A DNA stretch of 64,000 nucleotides from Streptomyces achromogenes (GTDB lineage Bacteria; Actinomycetota; Actinomycetes; Streptomycetales; Streptomycetaceae): contig NZ_JAUSYH010000001.1 in assembly GCF_030816715.1 (NCBI RefSeq), positions 5,270,001 to 5,334,000 of the forward strand, read 5' to 3'. The position numbers and the translations under genes were made by a program. The notes beneath the pieces were generated by a model, which saw only the letters and a program-made list of their open reading frames with translations, had not been told where the DNA came from and did no database searches. Positions 54,548 to 62,606 of the stretch are shown piece by piece (position 1 is the first letter of the stretch; each line of letters begins with the position of its first letter).

Positions 54548-56221
54548 ATGAGTCACTACGGGGGAGTCGGGCCAGGGCCCGACGACACGACGAGTTTTGT
54601 TCTGCAACCGCCGAACCCGCACCCGCAGGTAGACCCGAACCCGGCTTCGGGCGGCGTGCCGGCGCAGCCGCCGGAGGCCGGGACGGTGGACGGGTCAGTG
54701 GCCGGGCCGGCGTCCGGGTCGGCGCAGGATCCCGGAGTGGGGCGGCTCGTCGCGGGACGCTATCGGCTGCTCGCCAAGCTCGGGCACGGCGGCATGGGCA
54801 CCGTGTGGCGCGCCAAGGACGAGACCGTGGACCGCGAGGTCGCCGTCAAGGAACCCCGTGTGCCGGACCACCTTCCCGAACGCGAACGGGCCAAGGCGTT
54901 CGAGCGGATGAGGCGCGAGGCACGGGCCGCAGCGCGGCTCGACCATCCGGCCGTGGTCAACGTCCACGACGTCGCCGTCGTCGACGGCCGGCCGTGGATC
55001 GTGATGGAGCTGGTCCACGGACGTTCGCTCGGCGACGCCCTGGAAGAAGGCACGCTCGGAACGCGCGAGGCGGCCCGGGTCGGCCTGGAGGTGCTCGGCG
55101 CGCTGGAGGCCGCGCACGCGGCGGGCATCCTGCACCGGGACGTCAAACCGGACAACATCCTGCTCGGCCGGCACGACAGGGTCGTCCTCACCGACTTCGG
55201 CATCGCCCGGATCGAGGGCGAGACCAACCTGACCGACACCGGCGGCTTCGTCGGCTCGCCCGAGTACATCGCGCCCGAGCGGGTGCTGGGGCGGCGTCCC
55301 GGGCCCGCCGCCGACCTGTGGTCCCTGGGCGTGGTGCTGTACGCGGCGACCGAGGGCGTGTCGCCGTTCCGCCGCAGCAACACCCCGGCCACCCTGCAGT
55401 CCGTCCTCAACGCGGCGCCCGCACCGCCCGCCGCCGCGCAGGGGCCGCTCGCCGAGGCGGTCGACGGCCTGCTGCGGAAGGACCCGGCGCACCGTCCGAC
55501 GGCCGGGCGGGTGCGGGCGCTGCTGGAGGCCGCCGCGAACCCGCCCGCGCCGCAGCCCGCGCGGGCAGTCCCGGACCCCGAACCGCCGCGCGTCCGGCGC
55601 CGGCCCGGCCGCGCGGCCTGGACCGGGATCGGCGCCGCGGTCGTCACGGCGGCGGCAGCGGCGTACCTGGTGTTCGCCGATCCGTTCGCGGGACCGCTGC
55701 CGGACGGCTGGACGACGAAGCCCGAGAAGGACGTCACCGCGACGCTGGCCGTGCCCGACACCTACGTGCGCAGCGAACCCGAGAAGACCGCCCCCGCCGA
55801 CGAGCACTGGGTCGGCTACACCGACCCCAGCGGCGCGATCTCGGTCGTCCTGCGGGTGAAGCGCGGGGCGGAGGACAGGGGCCATCAGATCAAGGACTCC
55901 GCGGCGGCCGAGATGTACGCCGACATCGGGGACTTCAAGCAGTCCGGCAGCTACGAACTGGACATGCCGAAGGGGCCCAGAACCCGCACGGACGACAACC
56001 CGACCTTCCACGGCCGCAAGGCCGCCGGGAACACCGTCGTCTACACCACGGACGACAGCCTGAGACCGGTCCCGCGCGAGCTGCGGATCCTGTACTACAA
56101 GTCCACCGCCGGCGACATGTACAAGCTCATGGTCGGCTATCCGGGCAAGGGCGACTTCACCGCCCGCGGCCGCGAGGTGGCCCGTACGGCGATCGCCAAC
56201 CTGGAGATCGACCGGCTCTAG
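54548..56221 (+). CDS. Receptor-like Ser/Thr protein kinase 5
   Basis: A 557-residue kinase. The first 70 residues are Gly/Pro/Gln-rich. The domain has GHGGMGTVW, K101 in VAVKEP, HRDVKPDN with D198, DFGIAR and YIAPE, so it should be active. The single transmembrane helix is about 357-377 (WTGIGAAVVTAAAAAYLVFA), followed by an outside domain of about 170 residues (VTATLAVPDTYVRSE...). It is the last gene of the array; about 115 bp separate it from kinase 4, so it may also have its own promoter. It lacks the Ser/Pro stalk of its neighbours. Confidence 0.88.
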   Translation: MSHYGGVGPGPDDTTSFVLQPPNPHPQVDPNPASGGVPAQPPEAGTVDGSVAGPASGSAQDPGVGRLVAGRYRLLAKLGHGGMGTVWRAKDETVDREVAVKEPRVPDHLPERERAKAFERMRREARAAARLDHPAVVNVHDVAVVDGRPWIVMELVHGRSLGDALEEGTLGTREAARVGLEVLGALEAAHAAGILHRDVKPDNILLGRHDRVVLTDFGIARIEGETNLTDTGGFVGSPEYIAPERVLGRRPGPAADLWSLGVVLYAATEGVSPFRRSNTPATLQSVLNAAPAPPAAAQGPLAEAVDGLLRKDPAHRPTAGRVRALLEAAANPPAPQPARAVPDPEPPRVRRRPGRAAWTGIGAAVVTAAAAAYLVFADPFAGPLPDGWTTKPEKDVTATLAVPDTYVRSEPEKTAPADEHWVGYTDPSGAISVVLRVKRGAEDRGHQIKDSAAAEMYADIGDFKQSGSYELDMPKGPRTRTDDNPTFHGRKAAGNTVVYTTDDSLRPVPRELRILYYKSTAGDMYKLMVGYPGKGDFTARGREVARTAIANLEIDRL

Positions 56222-56451
56222 CGACCGCCCCAGGACCGCCCTGGGATCACCCCGGGACCGGTGCTGGACCGCATCGGGACCGGGGCGGTCGCGACGGGGT
56301 GGCGAAAGGCACGGGAAACGCGGGATATATGGGGCTCGACGCGCTGATCAGCGGGTTTGTTGCCAGTGAACGCTGGCGGCATGTGTGTGGCCGGTGAATC
56401 CCTATTACCGGCGGGTACCCAAAGTCCCCCGCACGTCATACCCTGCGGCTC

Positions 56452-58089
56452 ATGACGGACTCGCAGGCCCCGGAGAAGACTTCGGAACAGACGCCGGAAA
56501 AGACTGGCACCAACCCTCTCGCCCCTGTCCCCACCGGCGTCCGTACCGCCGCCGACGTGGTGACCCCCGAGCTGGTGGCCCAGCTCACCAAGGGGGTGAC
56601 CGGCTCCGGCCGCACGGCCAACCACACGCCGTTCACCGGTGAGAAGCTCGCCGACCTGCCGGAGTCCACCCCCGAGGACGTGCTCAAGGCCTACGAGGCG
56701 GCCCGCGCCGCCCAGGCGGTGTGGGCGCAGACGCCGGTCCGGGAGCGGGCCGCCGTCCTGCTCCGCTTCCACGACCTGGTGCTGGAGCGCCAGGCCGAGG
56801 TGCTCGACCTCATCCAGCTGGAGACCGGCAAGGCCCGTCTGCACGCCCACGAGGAGGTGCAGGCCGTCGCGGTCGCCGCCCGCCACTACGGCCGCAAGGC
56901 CCCCTCCTACCTGCGCCCCAAGCGGCACGCCGGTGCCATGCCCACTCTCACCAAGGTCACCGAGCTGCGCCATCCGCGCGGTGTCGTGGGCCAGATCGCC
57001 CCCTGGAACTACCCGCTGGAGCTGTCGGTCGGCGACGCGCTGCCGGCGTTCGTCGCGGGCAACGCGGTCGTCATGAAGCCGGACACGGAGACCTGCCTGA
57101 CCGCCCTGTGGGCCCGTGACCTGCTCGTCGAGGCCGGTCTGCCCGCGGACGTCTTCCAGGTGGTCCTGGGCGAGGGTCCCGTCGTCGGCCCCGAGGTCGT
57201 CCGGCACGCCGACTACGTGTCCTTCACCGGCTCCACCCGCACCGGCCGCGAGGTCGCGCAGGGCGCCGCCGCCCGGCTGATCGGCGTCTCCCTCGAACTC
57301 GGCGGCAAGAACGCCATGCTGGTGCTGGAGGACGCCGACATCGAGAAGGCGGCGGCCGGCGCTGTGCGCGCCTGCTTCTCCTCCGCCGGCCAGCTCTGCA
57401 TCTCGATCGAGCGGCTGTACGTCCACGAGTCGATAGCGGACGCCTTCGTCGAGCGCTTCGCCGCCCGCACCCGGGCCATGCGCCTGGGCACCTCCCTGGC
57501 CTACGGCGCCGACATGGGCTCCCTGGTCGGCGAGCGTCAGCTGGAGACGGTGACCCGGCACGTCGAGGAGGCCGTCGCCAAGGGCGCCACGGTCGTCGCC
57601 GGCGGCGTCGCCCGCCCGGACGTCGGCCCGTACTTCTTCGAGCCGACCATCCTCGACGGCGTCACGGAGCCCATGTCCGTCTGCACCGAGGAGACCTTCG
57701 GCCCGGTCGTCTCGATCTACCGCTTCAAGACCGACGACGAGGCGATCGAGCACGCCAACTCCACGCCGTACGGCCTGAACTCGTCGGTGTGGACGAAGGA
57801 CGGCCGCCGCGGCCGGGAGGTCGCCGCCCGGGTGCGGGCCGGCACCGTGAACATCAACGAGGGCTACGCCGCCGCCTACGGCAGCGTCCAGTCCCCGATG
57901 GGCGGCATGAAGGACTCCGGCCTCGGCCGCCGGCACGGCTCCGACGGCATCCTCAAGTACACGGAGGCGCAGACGGTGGCCCAGCAGCGCCTGCTGCCGA
58001 TGGCGCCGGCGCTCGGCATGGACGACGAGAAGTACGCGGCGTTCATGAGCACCAGCCTGAAGGTGATGAAGGCACTCCGGCTGCGCTAG
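56452..58089 (+). CDS. gabD2: Succinate-semialdehyde dehydrogenase (NADP+)
   Basis: A 545-residue aldehyde dehydrogenase that converts succinate semialdehyde to succinate. Catalytic Glu lies in VSLELGGKNAML and the nucleophile Cys in SSAGQLCISIERL; the NAD(P) region includes TGSTRTGREV. It belongs to the GabD2 type with NPLAPVPTG near the N-terminus. A leaderless start is possible: CATACCCT lies 13 bases upstream. A short inverted repeat TACC-GGCG-GGTA at 56406-56417 is in the promoter area. The GMC oxidoreductase gene follows after 54 bp. Confidence 0.92.
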   Translation: MTDSQAPEKTSEQTPEKTGTNPLAPVPTGVRTAADVVTPELVAQLTKGVTGSGRTANHTPFTGEKLADLPESTPEDVLKAYEAARAAQAVWAQTPVRERAAVLLRFHDLVLERQAEVLDLIQLETGKARLHAHEEVQAVAVAARHYGRKAPSYLRPKRHAGAMPTLTKVTELRHPRGVVGQIAPWNYPLELSVGDALPAFVAGNAVVMKPDTETCLTALWARDLLVEAGLPADVFQVVLGEGPVVGPEVVRHADYVSFTGSTRTGREVAQGAAARLIGVSLELGGKNAMLVLEDADIEKAAAGAVRACFSSAGQLCISIERLYVHESIADAFVERFAARTRAMRLGTSLAYGADMGSLVGERQLETVTRHVEEAVAKGATVVAGGVARPDVGPYFFEPTILDGVTEPMSVCTEETFGPVVSIYRFKTDDEAIEHANSTPYGLNSSVWTKDGRRGREVAARVRAGTVNINEGYAAAYGSVQSPMGGMKDSGLGRRHGSDGILKYTEAQTVAQQRLLPMAPALGMDDEKYAAFMSTSLKVMKALRLR

Positions 58090-58143
58090 TGCCGCGACCC
58101 GGGTGAAACGACCGGTCCCATCCGTTCTCGACGAGGAGAGCAC

Positions 58144-59934
58144 GTGTCCCAGGACGCCTACGACTACGACGTCATCGTCGTCGGATCCGGCTTCGGCGGT
58201 TCCGTGACCGCCCTGCGGCTCACGGAGAAGGGCTACCGGGTAGGCGTCCTGGAGGCCGGCCGCCGTTTCACCCGGGAGTCGCTCCCCAGGAACTCCTGGG
58301 ACCTGAAGAACTACCTGTGGGCCCCGAAGCTCGGCATGTACGGCATCCAGCGCATCCACCTGCTGGGCAACGTCATGGTGCTGGCCGGCGCCGGCGTGGG
58401 CGGCGGCTCCCTCAACTACGCCAACACGCTCTACGTGCCGCCGAAGCCGTTCTTCGACGACCCCCAGTGGCGTGGCATCACCGACTGGCAGGAAGAGCTG
58501 CGGCCGTACTACGACCAGGCACGGCGCATGCTCGGCGTCCGCCTCAACCCGACGACGACCCCTTCCGACGTGCACCTGAAGGCGGCCGCCGAGCGGATGG
58601 GCGTCGGCGACACCTTCCACATGGCGCCCGTCGGCGTGTTCTTCGGCGACGGCGAGGACGCCGACGGCACGGCGAAGGCGAAGCCGGGGGAGCAGGTCGA
58701 CGACCCCTACTTCGGCGGCGCGGGCCCGTCCCGCAAGGCCTGCACCGAGTGCGGCGAGTGCATGACCGGCTGCCGGCACGGTGCGAAGAACACCCTGAAC
58801 GAGAACTACCTCCACCTCGCCGAGAAGGCGGGCGCCGTCGTGCACCCCCTGACGACGGTGGTCTCCGTCACGGACGACTCGCAGGGCGGATACGCGGTGG
58901 CCACGCTGCCCACCGACGAGCGCCGCAGGGGCAGGGCGAAGGCGAGGGGCCGGGTCTTCAAGGCCCGCCGGGTCGTCCTCGCCGCCGGCACCTACGGCAC
59001 CCAGACCCTGCTGCACCGGATGAAGGCCAACCGCCAGCTCCCGTACCTCTCGGACCGGTTGGGCGAGCTGACCCGTACCAACTCGGAGGCGCTGGTCGGC
59101 GCGCAGACCGACGACCGGCGCTACCGCAAGGCGACCGGCGCGCCGAAGGTCGACTTCACGCGCGGCGTCGCCATCACCTCGTCCGTCCACCCGGACGCCG
59201 ACACCCACATCGAGCCGGTCCGCTACGGCAAGGGCTCCAACTCGATGGGCGGGCTGTCGATCCTCCAGGTGCCGTACGCGGAGGGCTCCTCCAGGGTGGC
59301 CGGCTGGCTGACGAACGCGGCCCGCCACCCGCTGCTCGTGCTGCGCTCGCTGTCCAACCGCCGCTGGTCGGAGCGAACCATCATCGGCCTGGTGATGCAG
59401 TCGCTGGACAACTCGCTGACGACGTATCTCAAGCCGTCCGGCGTGGGCCGGGGCCTGCTGACGGCGCGACAGGGACACGGCGCCCCCAACCCCAAGCAGA
59501 TCAAGGCCGCCTCCGAGGCCGCCTCCGCGATCGCCGCCGACATCAACGGCTTCGCGGGTTCCAACGTCGGCGAGCTGATGGGCACCCCGCTCACCGCGCA
59601 CTTCCTCGGCGGCTGCCCCATCGGCGACTCCCGCGAGACCGGCGTCATCGACCCGTACCACCGCCTGTACGGCCACCCCGGCATCTCGGTCGTCGACGGC
59701 GCGGCCGTCTCGGCGAACCTGGGCGTGAACCCCTCGCTCACCATCACCGCCCAGGCGGAGCGCGCGATGTCGTACTGGCCCAACAAGGGCGATACGGATC
59801 CGCGACCGGCACAGGGCGCGGCATACGAACGGCTGGAGCCTGTGGAGCCGGTCAGCCCGGCGGTGCCGGCGGACGCCTTCGGCGCGCTGCGCCTGCCGTT
59901 CCTCGGGATGCCGACGGTCCCGCCCCGGCCGTAG
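58144..59934 (+). CDS. GMC-type FAD oxidoreductase, cholesterol-oxidase-like
   Basis: A 596-residue flavoprotein. The FAD motif is DVIVVGSGFGGSVTALRLTE; AGAGVGGGSLNYANTLYVPP is the GMC signature, and NLGVNPSLTITAQAERAM closes the domain. It also has a Cys cluster (CTECGECMTGCRHGAKN), typical of the cholesterol-oxidase-like branch found next to gabD2 in Streptomyces. There is no signal peptide. The true substrate is unknown; a sterol or other alcohol is only suggested by family. GTG 58144 has GAGGAG upstream. Confidence 0.88.
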   Translation: MSQDAYDYDVIVVGSGFGGSVTALRLTEKGYRVGVLEAGRRFTRESLPRNSWDLKNYLWAPKLGMYGIQRIHLLGNVMVLAGAGVGGGSLNYANTLYVPPKPFFDDPQWRGITDWQEELRPYYDQARRMLGVRLNPTTTPSDVHLKAAAERMGVGDTFHMAPVGVFFGDGEDADGTAKAKPGEQVDDPYFGGAGPSRKACTECGECMTGCRHGAKNTLNENYLHLAEKAGAVVHPLTTVVSVTDDSQGGYAVATLPTDERRRGRAKARGRVFKARRVVLAAGTYGTQTLLHRMKANRQLPYLSDRLGELTRTNSEALVGAQTDDRRYRKATGAPKVDFTRGVAITSSVHPDADTHIEPVRYGKGSNSMGGLSILQVPYAEGSSRVAGWLTNAARHPLLVLRSLSNRRWSERTIIGLVMQSLDNSLTTYLKPSGVGRGLLTARQGHGAPNPKQIKAASEAASAIAADINGFAGSNVGELMGTPLTAHFLGGCPIGDSRETGVIDPYHRLYGHPGISVVDGAAVSANLGVNPSLTITAQAERAMSYWPNKGDTDPRPAQGAAYERLEPVEPVSPAVPADAFGALRLPFLGMPTVPPRP

Positions 59935-60035
59935 CAGGAGGACGGCTCTCGCCCGCGCCCATGCCCATGCCCGTGCGGGCACGTACGAGTAGTCACGACT
60001 ACGACGCGACGAGACGCGTACGGGCGACGACGACA

Positions 60036-60076
60036 CGACGAAGGGACCTGCGCCCCCTCCGGGCGCAGGTCCCTTC
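60036..60076. terminator. Bidirectional terminator
   Basis: ACGAAGGGACCTGCGCCC (60036-60053) pairs exactly with GGGCGCAGGTCCCTTCGT (60059-60076) around a 5-nt loop CCTCC. It lies between the GMC gene and the convergent LAETG gene. Confidence 0.92.
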
Positions 60077-60093
60077 GTGTGTCCCGACGCGGG

Positions 60094-61143
60094 TTACGCG
60101 TGCGTGCCGACCTTGCGGCGGCGGACGGCGAACACCGCGCCGGCGCCGGCGAGCACGGCGACCCCGCCGACCAGGCCGATCACCGGCAGCGCCGAGTCGG
60201 AGCCGGTCTCGGCGAGACTGCCGCTGATCGGCTTGGCGTCGCCCTGGGGCTTGACGCCGGAGGTGGGCTTGTCGCCGTTCGGCTTGGCGTCGCCGGAGTC
60301 GCCCGCGTCCGCGCCTGCGGCGAGGATCCGGACGTCGTAGAAGTCACCGTTGCCGTAGCAGGCGGAGCCCTCACCGGCGTAGATGGCCTCGCTCAGCGCG
60401 AACGAGGAGCCCGCCGGGGCGGAGGCCTTGACCTTCACCCGCAGTTCGAGGCTCGCGGAGGAGTGCTTCTCCAGCGTGTCGAGCAGGCCGACGAACGATC
60501 CCGTGACGTTGACGGTCTTGCCGTGCTCGTCCTCGAAGGAGTCCTGGAAGCTGTTGGTCCACTTGCCGTCCTCCTTGACCTGGATGACGGCGAGACCCTC
60601 GGACAGGAACGCGTCGTTCGCTTCGTCGCCGTATTCGAGGAACGCGTCGATGTACACGTTCTTCAGGTCGCGGTCGGAGTCGTTGTCGACGGCGAACGTG
60701 AAGCCGTGCCAGCCGGAACCGGCGACGATCTTGCTCGGCAGGCCCTTGACCTGAGCCGACAGCTTCTCGTCCAGGTCGAAGGAGTCACAGTCCTCGTACG
60801 GGTCGAACCCGTCTCCGCTCTCGGTGGCCGACGCGCTCGCGCCGGCCTTCTCCGAGCTGGAGGAGGAGGGCGAGGAGGAGCCGGACGAAGAGCCGGACGC
60901 CTTCTTGTCGTCCGACGGCGACGACGAGGCCGACGAGGCCGACGAGGCGTCGGTCGGGGCGCCGGACGTGCTCTGGCCGTCCGAGGCCGCGGCGGACGCC
61001 GAGGAGGTGCCGGTCTCCGAGGAGGACGCGCTGGGGGAGGACGTGCCGCCCTCCTCCGCGAAGGCGACGGGTGCCGACAGCAGCGCGAGCGGCGCGATGA
61101 CGGCGGTCGCGGCCACGGTGACCATCGTGCGGCGGAGATTCAT
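60094..61143 (-). CDS. LAETG-motif sortase-anchored surface protein
   Basis: A 349-residue secreted wall protein. The signal peptide (MNLRRTMVTVAATAVIAPLA..., cut after FA) is followed by about 90 residues of Ser/Ala-rich low complexity, a folded domain (about 120-270, with DPYEDCDSFDLDEK and ACYGNGDFYDVRIL, whose two Cys may pair), then LAETG, a hydrophobic helix (LPVIGLVGGVAVLAGAGAVF) and a basic RRRKVGTHA tail. LAxTG is the class E sortase signal of Streptomyces. No sortase gene lies nearby. Its function in the wall is unknown. Confidence 0.9.
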   Translation of the reverse strand: MNLRRTMVTVAATAVIAPLALLSAPVAFAEEGGTSSPSASSSETGTSSASAAASDGQSTSGAPTDASSASSASSSPSDDKKASGSSSGSSSPSSSSSEKAGASASATESGDGFDPYEDCDSFDLDEKLSAQVKGLPSKIVAGSGWHGFTFAVDNDSDRDLKNVYIDAFLEYGDEANDAFLSEGLAVIQVKEDGKWTNSFQDSFEDEHGKTVNVTGSFVGLLDTLEKHSSASLELRVKVKASAPAGSSFALSEAIYAGEGSACYGNGDFYDVRILAAGADAGDSGDAKPNGDKPTSGVKPQGDAKPISGSLAETGSDSALPVIGLVGGVAVLAGAGAVFAVRRRKVGTHA

Positions 61144-61272
61144 GAAGACCTCGTGGATCTGGTGGTGGAGGCCTTCCGCATGGGGGTGTGGGAGTGGCCT
61201 TGGCTCGGTACGTGTGACCGGTCATGGCCTGAAACAGTTGTCCTGAACTCACAGGTTCTTTATGTGACACCC

Positions 61273-61355
61273 GCCACAAGGGCCCCCGCTCGCCGGAGAA
61301 GACCCTCCGGACATGGCGAAGGGCCCCGCGGGACGGATCCGCGGGGCCCTTCTTT
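61273..61355 (+). ncRNA. Candidate small RNA
   Basis: A promoter-like pair TTGTCC (61238-61243), 17 bp, TATGTG (61261-61266) would start transcription near 61273. Two hairpins follow: CCGGAG/CTCCGG (61293-61310) and a perfect 14-bp stem (GAAGGGCCCCGCGG, 61318-61331, with 61339-61352) ending in CTTCTTTACC. The product would be about 80 nt. No gene lies between the promoter and the terminator. Confidence 0.4.
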
Positions 61356-61416
61356 ACCGTCAGCACCGGCGTCAGGGCAGCGCCGGTGCCTGGGAGCGGC
61401 GCCGGGGGGTTGCGCC

Positions 61417-61432
61417 GCTGGTCTGGACCTCT
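61417..61432. promoter_or_regulatory. DasR-like (dre) site
   Basis: GCTGGTCTGGACCTCT matches 13 of 16 positions of the dre consensus ACTGGTCTAGACCACT, the operator of the GlcNAc regulator DasR. No downstream gene on either strand is obvious, so the target is unclear. Confidence 0.4.
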
Positions 61433-61865
61433 GGCAGTCGAGAAGGGCAACAGCGCACGTGAGGCAGTTGCCCGAGGGGGACTTGGGCCTTTTCGGGGCT
61501 TTCTCGCATCGTGCTGGATGAGCGCGGCCTCCGCAACCGTTTGACCCAGCCTTGTGCATTTTTGCATTTTCCGCCGGTCGGCCCCGGGCGTCCCCGAGGC
61601 CGGCCGTTCCCTTGGGTGACCGGGCTGCTGTCCCCTGCCGTCCGGTCACTTTCCGGAGCGAGGTCCCACGGCGCACGAAGCGATCCGTACGCCTCTCGCC
61701 CCAGCGAGCCACGCGTGGTTCTTTCCGGGCCCGCCCCTGGCTGGCGCGGACACGGGGACCAACGAAGCGACCCGGGCGCCGGTCACGCGCCGTACGGGTG
61801 AGAGGACGTCCGAACTGGCGCGCGACCCGGGCCCGCCGTCGCGCGGCTCCCCACGGGGCTCGGCG

Positions 61866-62189
61866 TCAGACGCGGCCCCGGCACAGTTCCAGCAGCGTCA
61901 TCGCCAGGGACGTGCCGGGCTTGCCGAGCGCGTCGCTGTAGTGCCCGAGGACCTCCATCTCGCGGGAGAGGTTCACCCGCCGCCCGCCGGAGGTCATGCG
62001 GGCCTCCTGGATGACGGCCGAGACGGCCATCCGTTCCTGGATCAGACCGATGATCCGGTCGTCGAGCGCGTCGATGCGATCCCGGGCGCCGGTGATCACG
62101 TCGGCGGCCTCGGCGGTGCGGGCGCCGGTCTTCTCGGCGGCGGCCTCGGTGGCGGTGGCCGTGGAGGTGGCGGTGGTGGCGGTGGTCAT
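61866..62189 (-). CDS. Chorismate mutase, AroQ type
   Basis: A small AroQ-fold chorismate mutase (107 residues) that turns chorismate into prephenate, the first step to Phe and Tyr. After a 30-residue Thr/Ala-rich head, helix 1 has ARDRIDALDDRIIGLIQERM with the catalytic Arg and Asp, then VSAVIQEARMTSGGRRVNLSREME, where Arg and Glu complete the site. The ATG at 62189 has AGGAG upstream. A promoter, a short Phe/Tyr-rich ORF and a terminator lie ahead of it, implying attenuation by aromatic amino acids. Confidence 0.9.
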   Translation of the reverse strand: MTTATTATSTATATEAAAEKTGARTAEAADVITGARDRIDALDDRIIGLIQERMAVSAVIQEARMTSGGRRVNLSREMEVLGHYSDALGKPGTSLAMTLLELCRGRV

Positions 62190-62217
62190 GTCGGGGCTCC
62201 TGGTGGGATGAGGGGCC

Positions 62218-62236
62218 CCGGATCGGCAGGATCCGG
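62218..62236 (-). other. Second hairpin upstream of chorismate mutase
   Basis: CCGGATC-CTGCC-GATCCGG on the minus-strand RNA, right after the terminator's U-run and about 20 nt before the ribosome site. It may take part in the leader folding. Confidence 0.5.
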
Positions 62237-62242
62237 AAAACA

Positions 62243-62279
62243 CCAGGCGCCCCGGACCTTGTCGGCCCGGGGCGCCTGG
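62243..62279 (-). terminator. Attenuator terminator before chorismate mutase
   Basis: On the minus strand, CCAGGCGCCCCGG pairs exactly with CCGGGGCGCCTGG (13 bp) around an 11-nt loop, followed by TGTTTTCC. It begins about 20 nt after the stop of the upstream short ORF and would end transcription before the gene. Confidence 0.85.
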
Positions 62280-62298
62280 GAAGTCGCTCGTCAGTTGC

Positions 62299-62370
62299 TC
62301 AAGCAGCACGACCATGGCAGCCGGTGGGCCGGTCGCCATAGGTAAACAGGAAGGTCGGGTGCGTGAGCAT
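62299..62370 (-). CDS. Phe/Tyr leader peptide of chorismate mutase
   Basis: A 23-codon ORF, MLTHPTFLFTYGDRPTGCHG followed by RAA. Within five residues it has Phe, Phe and Tyr (TTC, TTT, TAT); TTT and TAT are rare codons in this genome, which would sharpen stalling when charged tRNAs are scarce. The stop lies 20 nt before the terminator stem. The start codon is only 6 bp from the -10, so translation is probably leaderless, as known for Streptomyces trp leaders. CGGCCC in the ORF can pair with GGGCCG at the terminator's inner edge, a possible antiterminator. Confidence 0.72.
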   Translation of the reverse strand: MLTHPTFLFTYGDRPTGCHGRAA

Positions 62371-62376
62371 GCGGCC

Positions 62377-62405
62377 AGTATGCAGCGTCGTCGGACGCGT
62401 TCCAA
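62377..62405 (-). promoter_or_regulatory. Promoter of the chorismate mutase leader
   Basis: On the minus strand, TTGGAA (62405-62400), a 17-bp spacer and CATACT (62382-62377). Transcription should begin at or next to the leader ATG at 62370. Confidence 0.7.
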
Positions 62406-62606
62406 CCCGGTTCGCATCCTGAGACGCGGCGGTCGTGACGGCGATGGGCCCCGCCAGATCCTGCCGGTTCCACCGTCGGTCCATCGCCGGTCGGCTGCCG
62501 GTTCCACCGTCGGTCCGCTGCCGGATCCGCCGCCGGGACCGCTCCCCGCGCCGCCTCGGTAGAATCGGAGGACACAGAGACCCCGCCCCACCGCCGGAAG
62601 GCCCCC

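Larger units (their letters stand above)
61144..61865. other. Long intergenic region before chorismate mutase
   Basis: 722 bp. It holds a possible small RNA on the plus strand (61273-61355), a DasR-like site (61417-61432) and an A/T-rich island, TGCATTTTTGCA with TTGACC just upstream (61539-61575), that looks like a promoter. No protein gene with a good start is seen. Reading frames on both strands are open only because of the GC bias. Confidence 0.6.

Noticed and set aside
56218..60036. Minus-strand open frame of about 1,270 codons opposite gabD2 and the GMC gene
   Set aside because: Same antisense artefact; the plus-strand genes have clear catalytic motifs.
61180..61352. Plus-strand ORF beginning MGVWEWPWLG with GGAGG upstream, resembling a Trp leader peptide
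   Set aside because: No stop codon before the hairpin, no trp gene follows on that strand, and the sequence is the 5' region of the opposite gene. The Trp run is probably chance from TGG-rich DNA.
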